Assembly (NCBI GenBank): GCA_002751075.1
Contig: NAOQ01000010.1
Span: 55,727-80,378, forward strand
DNA from: Ichthyophonus hoferi
Lineage: Eukaryota; Opisthokonta; Ichthyosporea; Ichthyophonida; Ichthyophonidae
Direction of reading: 5' to 3'
DNA: 24,652 bases
Positions 10,324 to 21,500 of this stretch are shown piece by piece; the first letter of the stretch is position 1; the number at the start of each line of letters is the position of its first letter. A model generated the notes under the pieces. That model searched no databases. It was given only the letters and a program-made list of their open reading frames with translations, and was not told where the DNA came from. The translations under genes were made by a program, and so were the position numbers.

Positions 10324-13300
10324 AACCAAAGGATATGCCTGATCCAAAGCAGGATAAATTCCCTATAGATCCAGCACTGCTGGAAGGGTACTGCCATTAT
10401 TGCAAGGTCAAAGTGACTGAAGATGTTAGCTTCCATTATATTAGTCCAGAACATCAAAAGGTTGTGCGCTTAGCTAACCGCACGGGTCAGGGTAATACGG
10501 CAAGGGTGTACTATTTCAATGGACATGAGGGTGAAGCATATATGACTCCCGTGTTTTATTTAGATCAGTCGGGGAGGTCACATGAAAACAATGGTGTCTA
10601 TAATTACCCAGAAATTCCACCAACCCCACTTTTATCTAAAAAATATGCACAAAATGCAGTTGATAATGGGGAAAAATCAAAAGATTACGCAACAACCCCA
10701 GATTTATCACCATCTCCTCAAGAAAAGGAAGCAGGAAAAAGCAAACGTACGGCAACTTTAATCCCATCCCTCACTACCCCTAACCTTCAAGAAGGCACAC
10801 CAGAACCTCCTGCAGTGAAGTCAGCTAAGCCTTCTACAGAAACCAAAAGGATATCTGACAACCTGATCAATAGAGACAAGGAAAAACGCACTAAGATAGA
10901 CGACACTCATATACAGCCAGAGATTAACAAGTTGACAGAAAAAATTACGAATGTTTCTAGTTCCCCTACCTATCAAATCCCCATAGTAACCGGCCTAGTG
11001 TGCAAGACCCCCATATCTACGTTGATGACACCAAAGATAGAGACAGTTTCATTGTTTGGTCATACAGCTGTGCCACATGTTACTAAATTTTATGATGAAT
11101 GGCGACAGAAGCCGAATGATGCTGGCCGCTGTGAACTGTTGGCGAAATTTTGTGTTGATGTTCTTACAGACGATGCAAAGAGGATGGGAATTGAAGCCCT
11201 GGTGAGTGGAACTAAATTACTGTGTTTACATGGAGCTATTTGTTTCTAGATTTATTATAATACACACCTACATGCCTTACACTTCTATTTTTCTTTCTAC
11301 TACAGCCGTGATTTATGACATTTCTAAGTCATACACATTATTGTTTGGCTGTTTTTTTCTAGAAAATACATAATAAGCCTTAGATACATACTTTCTCTGC
11401 TTCTATAGGCCAGCATTCCATCTTCTTTCTCTCCTATTATATCTCTCTTCCAGTATATTTCTCTCCTATTCTCCTTCTATTCTTTTTCATTTCTCTCCTC
11501 CCACCTCTCGCATCATCCTTTACTATTATTTTCTAGTCTCTTTTTCTACTTATATACTTTTTATCAGCTTTCTTCTGTTGATTCATTTCCTATAATAGTT
11601 TTTCATCCCACTGGTCTTCATCTTTTTACGTCTCTTATTGCATTGTCACATATTATGGTACAGGTCTTTTATATGAAGGTACAATACCTCAAACGCTTTG
11701 ATATTCATACGTTTTTCACCCCTCATAATGTACAAAGGCCTGTTTAGTTTTTGGTAACCATATGTGGTTGTACAAGTAGGTATAGTTATATATATCAACA
11801 TATATGTACTGTAATGGTATACCGTCTATAATGCTTACAGCGAGCAAGATAATGGAAAGATAAATAATGTAACTCAAGTGGCGTACGTACCAATAAGCCC
11901 TTTATCTTTGACAGGCAATGGTAACGGGATCACACCGACTAGGGACGCAACTGAAACAAGGGAGTAACATTGATATTGTAGTTCACATGCATAATGCCAT
12001 GCCCGGCAGAGTGATAGCTCTGGCTGCCTCCTTTAGGGAGAGAGCCAAGGTGATTGGTTGATGGTTGCTATGTTTTCTATCCACTACAGTTTCAAATTAG
12101 AAAGATTTTGGTTAGATATTCTTACTAGCTCTAATTACTGTACGAGCCTATCGTGTTTTCATATATATTCTATTCTATAAAAGTAAGAAGATACAAGATA
12201 CAGTATAGATATATACATATCCTAGGGAAGATGAGTATATACACGTGGGTAACATACTTGACAGTGTACCAAATGAATAGGCTTAGGGTTAGGATTTGGT
12301 GGCTTTGTATGAGAGGAAAACTAGGTAAACTATAGTTCATAATATGCTATACTGGGTTTATCTATTAGTAAATTATATATATATCATTTGAATTACTAGG
12401 TTCCATATGATTAGGATTATTGTTCAATTCTTTTTTTATTTTTTGAGGAATTTTTTAGTCTCTTAATTCAATTTGTTTGGTGATTTCAGGTTACACTATC
12501 TTTGCTTTGTAAAATATGATAAAACCAACCCCTGTACAATTATTTTAGTCGATTCAATGCATGTATATTTGACCTATACATGTATATATTGAATAGGGTA
12601 TTAAGGCAGAGGAGGATAGGAAAAACTAAATTAAATCACTTGGGCCAAATACGTTTTTATTTTTAGTATGTTTACAGGTCAGACAGTGGTATGATATGTA
12701 TGTTTAGTAAACTACTGACATATATCCTCTCTCTCCTACTCAGCTTACAAAAATGCACAAGACAGTATCTTTTGAGGACCCTACTCTAGGCTTTGTTGTA
12801 GCATCTAGAGAAGGTGCCTGTGCTGCGGTGGTGTTTGTAACTCAAAGGGCTTCACTGTGTCAAGAAAAGACATATCCTGTATGATGGCTTTTTTTCTTAT
12901 CTCTAGCATCTCCTGTGCCCCATTTCATAGCACCAGGGCTTCTATAGCGTTGTTATTTCTTTTTCTTTTCCTTTTCATCCCATTCTATATACCTTCATAT
13001 TGTGATGCAATTCACAATACATTAGGATATAGGAAGTACGGCAATACACACCAATATTCTCAAACCCTTTTGAAAACCACTAAGCATTTTTTTCTTTCTT
13101 TCTTTAATACTGTTATTTGTTATTCTGTTCATACACTATGCTTTTACGACGATGACTTTGTGTCAAACACTATTTTCCTTGTTGTATACTCTTCTTATTC
13201 TCTCTCTTTCTTTACCCTCTGTAGTATGCCTGGGCATTCAATACCAGTCTTGGTCCTTTGGATTGGATAAGCACTATATGACATAGCTCAATAGGATGTG

Positions 13301-14158
13301 ATGTAGTAGTATATGAAATGATATGAAGTATATCACATATTGATACAAATTTCAAATATTGCTGGACAACTATCGAACATAATATAGATATGTAGATATA
13401 GATAGCTATATGTACAAACACATTAATGCATATTCTGCCATTCATATCACCATCTCATATTATCTTGCTTGCACATTTACCAAGATATACACAACCATAT
13501 TGATTTATTCCCTTTCCTATCCCCTCCACATTCTTCTACGTGAAATCTGACACCAAATATTCACCAACAGGAGCATTGTAGTACTTTAGAGCATGCCCTC
13601 GACAGTATAACCCATGTTTATTGGTTCTTAAATCTTCCCAAACAGCATCAAACAATCATTGCTAGTTGTACAGTTATTATGAAGGGACTTGTCACCTTGG
13701 AAGTGGCTAGAGAGGACATTACCAAAACTCCCATGGAAGATAGAATATCTCCCTATCTCCTAGCACTGGGTCCATGGTACTGGCTAGCTTTCTGCCACTA
13801 TGCCTGCTGTGTCAGTGGACCTTTACCTATAAATCTAGCCTGGGCTGTACGAAGGGTATTTGAGGTCATGTCTGTCCAGCACATCCACTATACTAATTTT
13901 GTTGACCCCTGCCGGCCCTTTCTAAAACTTGGCACTAATTTGAGTGCAACTACCAGGGAGATGGTGTGTGTATGGGGACAGAATAAACTTCGTCTATTGA
14001 GTCAAGGCTTTTGGGATAGAGTCCTCCCTTTGCCTGTCTCAGGAGGGAAAGGAGTAGAATTTCAAGTATCGACAGCTGGACTGGCTAGTGCTGAAGGAGA
14101 TAAGAGGCTGGTGGAGGAAGGATTTACTCCTATGGCCCTACACCCTATTATAGTTTAG
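10324..14158 (+). CDS. Zinc-finger DZF-domain protein (ZFR/NF45-NF90 family, divergent)
   Basis: Exons 10324-11201, 11915-12049, 12744-12878 and 13571-14158, all joined in phase 0, with stop TAG at 14156-14158. The product is 574 residues from ATG 10335, or 614 with the exon at 7570. Near the N terminus is a zinc finger of spacing C-x2-C-x10-H-x5-H in a GYCHYCKVK...H...SPEH context, like the DBF4-type finger. A disordered Lys/Pro/Ser/Thr-rich region follows, and then a DZF domain. DZF landmarks are GSHRLGTQLKQGSNIDIVV (NF45 has GSYKTGTMTTGHNVADLVV), LTKMHKTVSFED, ALDSITHVYWF, LPINLAWAVRRVFEVM and TREMVCVW. The domain is a nucleotidyltransferase fold without known catalysis. In NF45, NF90 and ZFR it makes heterodimers that bind RNA. 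Finger plus DZF suggests a ZFR-like nuclear RNA-binding role, which is inference. The 12878 donor was chosen because it restores frame and gives the same spacing as NF45. Confidence 0.85.
11385..11605 (+). repeat. Pyrimidine-rich tract in DZF intron
   Basis: About 220 bases dominated by CT, TTTC and CTCTCCT runs lie inside the intron 11202-11914, far upstream of its acceptor at 11914. The tract is much longer than a normal polypyrimidine tract. It could bind PTB-like proteins or simply be low-complexity drift. Confidence 0.6.
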
Positions 14159-14469
14159 ATCACACGAAGTAATTGCAAGAGAGACAAAGAAGTACCAATG
14201 TTGTGTAATCGTCATTTGGGCTTGTAAAAGTATCGAAACAACACCTAAAGGTTCTAGTTGGATCTAGGTGTAATGCAAGTATTTGCCTGCATAAGTCATT
14301 TTGGAATGTACGGTGTGTATGGGATCACTATATAAGGTGATTTTATACATACAAGGTGGTTATTGAATCAGTGTATACCTTACACCTATGTCCGTCACTA
14401 TAGTGATATTCAACGCAGTTTTGTTGCCTTCAAATGGACTAGATTAGATATGCATAGCTTACAAGTTCC

Positions 14470-14475
14470 ATTAAA
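14470..14475 (+). terminator. Possible polyadenylation signal (ATTAAA) for the DZF gene
   Basis: ATTAAA, the commonest variant hexamer, lies about 310 bases after the stop codon. A canonical AATAAA at 14899-14904 is the alternative. Confidence 0.3.
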
Positions 14476-15296
14476 AATATATGCAATTTGATATTTATAC
14501 TAACCATAGCTGTGATAAACATTATACAAATGATTCTAATTATGAATTTTTTCAAGGTAAACGAATATCCAATGTTATTAGTCCAATTTACAATGTAGGG
14601 TTATCAGCAATATTGCCATTGTCGACTATTACATATATTATGATGCTCTTGTTCTAATTTTTCTTAATACTTCGACGATAGGCCTTGAGCATTTTTTCAG
14701 GACTATACAGTATATATCAATCAAATTGTAAGCTATTTCTTAGGTAATGTTATATTAACATAAAACTATAGTGAAGTACACCCTATGACCATGAACATAC
14801 TATGTTTTTATCTTATAATTGTGAATACGATGCGCAAGTGAAGATTATTCACTCAAACTTTTATACTTACACCTTATACATATAAATTTTTTTGGGAAAA
14901 TAAAGGTAACAGTTAGATAATAATGTTTATTACCAAGATAACGAATAAGATGCTTAAAGCGATAACATACTCACGGGTATTTAGGGTTATGCACACTGCG
15001 TTAACAGTAGTCATGGTGAAGTTACTGGATCTTTTAGTATATACGTGGTTTTACAACTTAAAACATATTGCCTCTGGTTTTCATTTGTCTTGGTACTGAA
15101 CCATACTGATATTAAAATATTAAGATGAGTTGTGCCAATAGCACAGACTCACTCATTTGGTTCTCTTATATAAACGCATTATATCCAATTATTGATATTA
15201 TATAAATGTTCACCCAATCATCTTCGTTATTGTAATCATAATATTAATTTTACATCTTACCTAAAGCTGAATTTGCTCCTTTCCCATCAAGCATTC

Positions 15297-15302
15297 TTTA
15301 TT
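15297..15302 (-). terminator. Possible polyadenylation signal (AATAAA) for COPG
   Basis: TTTATT on the plus strand reads AATAAA in the COPG direction, about 220 bases past the COPG stop codon. That is a reasonable 3' UTR length. Confidence 0.4.
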
Positions 15303-15521
15303 ATTTTTATATTAGAGTCACCACTCTAGGTATACGCCAATTAGATGACTTGTCCAAGACAAATTCACTTAAAGGTGGCATATCAGAAAATGCTATCAGG
15401 TAATGAACGACTTAGTACAATATGGATCCAAGTTTACAATGGGAAAACTAACGATAAACTATTGTAAAGTTGACATATCTATAGCCAAACATGTCAGATG
15501 AAAATGAGCCTCATTCATTCT

Positions 15522-18500
15522 CTAGCTCACGGTAGCAGCAATAATTTCTCTCGTTGTCTCATCGGCACTTCGCACTGTAGAGTATTTGGGTTAGTCGTGC
15601 ATGTATATGTACTATATGATACTATATTCTCATATGCTCAGAGAATAATCTCTCCTAATCTAAGTAAAAGAATATCATCTTTTTAATATAGTCATCATTT
15701 TTTAATATAGACCCCGATTCATACTTTAAAAACATTTATTTATTAAAATTTTAAACCGAGTACACATTATAACCTAGAACTCGTTGAACAGAGTATCAAA
15801 TATAGACTACACCGACTATTATGTCCACTGTAATATCTAAAAATTGATTTTTCTGAATGGAATTTCATGAAAAAGTACATAAAAATAACAGTACAAGTAA
15901 GCTCATTAATTTTCATCACCCATAGGATAATATATATAAACGGTGGTGGAAATATGGCACCTTCAAGTAAAATTATAAGACTAATTACAGATAATTAGTT
16001 GAATAAATCATTTAGAAAAAATGAAACCAACTATATCAGAACACGAATCCAACATAATAAACGGAGAAATAAATAATAAAGCATAAGGTAGAAGGGAAAA
16101 TATAGAGGAATTGATACAGTATATAAATAGCTAGCATACCTGTTAGCTGCATAGTAACATGGTTTTCTTGTGTATGAGCTAGACGGGCACGGACCAGGAC
16201 CTGTTTAACAAAAAAGTTAGTGTACAATTGCAAGCCCTCTAACATATATATATATATATGAAGGCAAGAATACAATGTAAAACAGGGAAAAAAAGGAGAC
16301 AATTGGGGGAAAATGCAAGACTTGCATACATAATCCATTCCTATAATAATATGAAATAGTTAGACAAGGCTGTGAACCAACCTTGTGATTTCCCCTGAAG
16401 AATCCGGCCAACAAGAGAGTGTGTGTCGAGTCACCCGGTTCCACCTATGTATAGGTAGGCATGATAGCATTTAGAATCGTATAGTTTAGGGTATATGACA
16501 TGATATAGGGTATAGGGTATATGGCATATAGTATAGGACATGTGATATATGATACAGGGTATAGGGTGTATATACGAGATGTGTTAATTTAACATTGTTA
16601 ACATAAATATAGTCCTTATAATAAGAGAAAGGTCATGATAATAACTAGGTGATTATATTTTACCAGAGTATGAAGAGCAGTACAGATGTTTGAAAGTAGA
16701 GAGAGCTAAACTATTACTACAACATGGCTTTGTCACAGCCGCAAAATATATTTACCTTGTCTGTTCTATCACATGCGTACATTCCCATAAAGTCAATGAG
16801 CTGTTCAACCGCATCTGTAAGGGTTCGAGACGTGATAAGTAGGCATATTAAAATTGATTTATTACATTGTAGCCCTAACATATAGTGACAACCATAGTAA
16901 CTATATTGGTATGAAATCAGTTACTCAACAAGAAAGATAGCAGGATATGGAGAAATAGTAGGCGGAAAAATTGAAACTAAAGAAACAAGAACAGAAAGAA
17001 AGACATAAAATATTAGACTGAGGTAAAGTAAAACAATGATATATATATATACAAGAGAATAAAATAAAATAAGAATGTTCACACATGAGTATACAACAAA
17101 AGATATTAAGGAAATATGAAATATAACTACATACCCTCTAGTGACTTCATAGTCAATTCATACACATCTTCTATTTGGTGTTCTTCACCTAGTTCCTCAA
17201 ATGCACCTGTAACCAGATAAACCACGTACTGTTAAATAACATTTCTAGTTACATATAGATATAGATATACATGTACATATAGGAGGAAATAATGGTATTC
17301 AAAGAGGACGCAGTAGACCACCAAGCCGAGTAAGGACATCAATATACGTAGAACAGAGCATATTCACTACATATATCATCCATACTTTAAACATGCCAAA
17401 GGTATATGTATCGCCACTGCAACATCATCCATTTAGCTCTCTAATAGTACCTAAAATGATAAATATGCTATTACTTATTCATTCATGACATATTCAAATA
17501 CAAGCTAACCATCCTATCTCGTGTTTAATTTCACTAAGCCGCCCACCTACCCGCGAAGTTGGCAACAGACACAGGCAACACGTGGTCGGCTGTACTCAAG
17601 TCAAGATCTTCAAGCTGGCAATAGAGGAGAGTAATAGGGGAGGGGAATATCAGTATTAGTAAGTATTAGGAAAGAGGCTGCATTAAACATTGGGCAATAC
17701 AGCAGGCTAGGCATATAAAATAAATATATCCAAGCCACACTATTGGCTTATAGGTGTGCTCTTCGGTATTTAGCTATCTGATTGTTAGGCAATAGCAATT
17801 GAACTAGATCCGATATACATAATAGAACAATAACATATCATACATTACATTGGGTAAATTAACACAATTTTAAGGTTTTGGTGAACTGTAGTAGTATTTA
17901 AACTGGCAACGAAACTACATGTTTTGAAACCAATTATGAGTGAATACTCACCACATATTCATCCTCATAGGCCTCCTCATCAGGCTCTCCTGTGGTTGGG
18001 TCACAATCCTTCACCATAAACTTAAGTGTGTTGACAAACGTAGCGGATACTGTATACGGTAGTAATGTAACGCATGAACATAAGGGAGGGATTAGTGATC
18101 GTCACTTGGTTTACTATTAGGAATTGCCCTACAGTACTTTTTCCTAGCTACTGCAGATAGAAGACAAAAATAATATAATGGAATTACTTAGTTTAAGGAA
18201 ATAAAAAAATAGACAAGCAAGTGTGATGTACCCAAAGGAAACCATAAAGATGGGGGGGTGGCGGGCAAGCAAGCAGGCCAGCCAAGTATAAGGTATAACT
18301 TACCTGTGGTGGGGTCTTCCGGCAGCGTGAAGGCCACATAGCAAGACTTGGCTTGATCATAGGGTAGGACATCAATGGGTATCTTACACACTTCCTCAAA
18401 CTCTTCCTCTGTCTCTGTCTACACACATATATGTGTATATGTGTATATGTATGTGTAAACGCATGAGAAGGGCATATATATATATATACATCAGATAAAT

Positions 18501-21500
18501 AGCAAGTTAATAAACCATATAATAAACGGACTGGATATGATTAATAGCTTATCTATATAGCCTCAAACGTAGCCTAAATCAAAACTATAATCTAATTATA
18601 GTGCAATTGTATGGTTGGTTCGCTAAAAGTGATGAGGGTTTCGTGTAACTAAGCGTCACAATGCCATCATGATTGGTTAATATCCAATATCGCATTTTAT
18701 TAACCAATAAAAATGGGTATGATATCTGCTTCACTATAACAAGAAAATCAACTAAAAACAAACCCTCTTTAATAACTGGCTGTCGCCCAAGAAACAGAAC
18801 TACAAGAAAACCAATGAGGAGTCAGTGTGCATATAACTGCCAATTAGAAAGAGTAGTGACGTAATAGTACCATACCTGAACCGTGACGCTCTCTAGTAAT
18901 TGATCATTTAGTGTATTTTTGATTTCGTACTGTGGAGATATAAGGTATAAGAATGAGTATAAAGTATTATTTCTTATTTTTAAAACATGAAAAGGTTTAT
19001 TACATTATCGGACCATGATGTATTACTATTCGTATAATTCAAAATACCCAATCATTTCAACAAGTTAATTCCCACTATAAACTACACAGTTTAATATATA
19101 ATATGGATATACTCATATTAGTATTTACACTATTTACACAGCCAATCATTTGCAGTAGACAACACCAACCAACTTAATTATAATCCACCACAGGCGTTCA
19201 AGCCTAAACCAATAATAAAATATATAACTATATATATATATATATTAAATGAGAAGAAAACATTTATACAGACCTGAAGAACGACGTGTTCCGCAAAGAT
19301 ATGTTTGATACACATAACAACATACTCTGTTTCTGATTCGGTTAGTTCTACAGGCTTGGATGACTGTTGGTGTGAAATAAATTAATGTCTTTATTTTTAT
19401 ACCGGAGTGTACATAAATATATCAATTGGTACCAAGTATAGATAGATATAGGTCCTGGTTAGACAGTCTTAAGCATATTCAGTGTGTATCTGTGTATGTA
19501 TAAGACAAGATGATTCAACTAGGCCTTTATAGTTCATGTTGTATAATAGGATAATAATAGCATCATTAATTCGTGATGTTATGCATTGCATTATACTGTC
19601 ATGTGTTGAATTGCAGGGGGTCACTCGTATAAACATACATACACATGTCAAACAAACGAACAACCTAACAAACAAACAACCCAGCACTTACATATTAACA
19701 CACATACACATACCTTGAAAACAGGACCAAAGCTGGCAAACTGAGGCATAGCAGCAAGCTGTGCACTGTACTTTTCCTGCAAAGTTAAATGATATATTAA
19801 GGATTAAAGTAGGTAAACCAGGTACAAGATCGAGTGACAGATTGGAGACATGTCACACAATATAGATATAGGGCATACAGAGGGAGAGGAAGGAGAGGGA
19901 GAGAGATAGAAAGATCACCTGTTGGGATTCCGAATCTCTTTGTTTTTGAGGAGGTGCAGCTGGAGCTAATGTTGTCATTCCTGGGGCAGATGGCACTGTG
20001 GATGTTGGGAGATATCGTGCAATTAGTGTGTGGTTCCTCAAGAAATTTGGCATGACATTACGTTTATAGGTGCAGCAATGATACCATATTATACAGTTTC
20101 TTTAGGAAATGAGGGAATGCATGAATAACGTTAAGAGGTACGGTTAATATTAGATATAATAGGACTATATGGGGTAAGGTCGTCAGAACAGAAAACCGGG
20201 TATTTTTTATACAGATAGGGAGAGTGGGGGCTTTATATATAGTGTAGTTATAAACATGTAGGTTCAATGCATTATTGCATGATAATGCATCAATACTGTG
20301 CGGTACACAGTGACGTATACTTTACTATAGAGCACCATAGCACATAAATATAACTAGAAATAGGAAACATAATGTCAATGGCCTCTGCAGACATTATAAA
20401 TAAACATGAACAGAGATATTAATATATACTTCGTAATGCAATAGTATATTCACATGTATTAATATATTAAGATATGATATGTAGGGTTGGACATAGACCT
20501 CATGATATCAAAAAAATTCATAAGTAGAATAATGCAGTTGAAAGAAGTAATACCTTATGTAATGAAACAAGAAATGGTTTTAAAAAATATTAGCAGAGAG
20601 ATCAGAGAGAAAATAAAAACTTACGCCAACGAGTATGAAATTTTCAATAACAACATATATATACAGAAGTAGAGGAGAAGAATGACATACAATTCTCCCT
20701 AGAGGGCGCGGCTTCAAGAGGCACCGACTGAAGGTCGAAGGGTACATCACTACCATTGTTACAATAGTTCACCAAGGCACGTTCCAAACCAACCACTGAC
20801 ATGGGAAGGTCTGTATTGCAACGTGTTAAATCGCATCATATAAATGTATTATGTGCAAGATAATCATATAATAGTATAGACCCGATATGAAATATATATC
20901 CTATGTAGGATAACTTCATAACAACATAGGATAAATACTACATTATGGGTAATATGTGATGTCATTTTAAAATGTCCTAAAATGGTAAATAAAGTAACTA
21001 TCCAATAAAATCTATTTACTTATTATACCTATAAAGGAATATTGGACAATAAAAAGAGAAAATATGAAAGAAGTGAGTGAGTTAGATACCATTAACAATA
21101 AGCCTATTGGCTAGGGCAGAGTCTTTAGTCAACATCTCTAAGTAGAGGGTAGCACGATCACGCACTTCATCATCACTATCATACTTGCACCTGTGATAGG
21201 ATTGCGATTGATATAAGGTCATACAGGCGGATCTCCTACTCTCTGTAGACTCATTGCATGGCTACGGCTATTGTCTAGAGACTACTAGAGAAAACATAAC
21301 AACATAACATAACATTATATAATATAATATACCTTGAGAGAAGTATAATAATAGACGGAGCAAGGTCAGGACATTTAAGGCCAAACTTGGCGAGCGCGCC
21401 CACGGAGGCAGCACGCACTTGGGCATTTTCTAAGATAACCCGGTTATAAATGTAGCGGATGTACTAGGGGGAAAGAAGGTAAAGTAAGACAACAGTCATA

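Larger units (their letters stand above)
14159..15521. other. Noncoding gap between convergent DZF and COPG genes
   Basis: 1.36 kb between the stop codon of the DZF gene on the plus strand and the stop codon of COPG on the minus strand, so it should hold both 3' untranslated regions. Candidate poly(A) hexamers are ATTAAA at 14470-14475 and AATAAA at 14899-14904 for the DZF gene, and AATAAA on the minus strand at 15297-15302 for COPG. No coding segment or RNA gene was recognised. Confidence 0.65.
15522..19363 (-). other. COPG: Gamma-COP appendage domain
   Basis: Ten exons from 19363 down encode the two-part appendage (beta-sandwich plus platform). Landmarks in order are [78 protein letters not shown] and [16 protein letters not shown]. 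The family uses the platform to bind ArfGAP2/3 and other accessory factors. The Trp that forms the centre of that site in human gamma1-COP (Trp776) aligns with Phe465 of the in-view protein, codon 17201-17199. Confidence 0.9.

Noticed and set aside
12857-13270. 137-codon plus-strand open frame overlapping the end of a DZF exon
   Set aside because: It begins at a GTG in another frame of exon 12744-12878 and runs into the T-rich intron. Its Phe/Leu/Ser-rich content follows from the pyrimidine bias and matches no family.
18188-18426. Two minus-strand frames of 67-77 codons overlapping COPG exon 18418-18304
   Set aside because: One is the real COPG frame reading past its donor, the other is a shifted frame; neither is a separate gene.
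20487-20672. 61-codon plus-strand frame, Lys/Ile/Glu-rich
   Set aside because: It lies antisense inside the COPG intron 19996-20690, has no splice or promoter context, and its composition is what A-rich DNA gives by chance.
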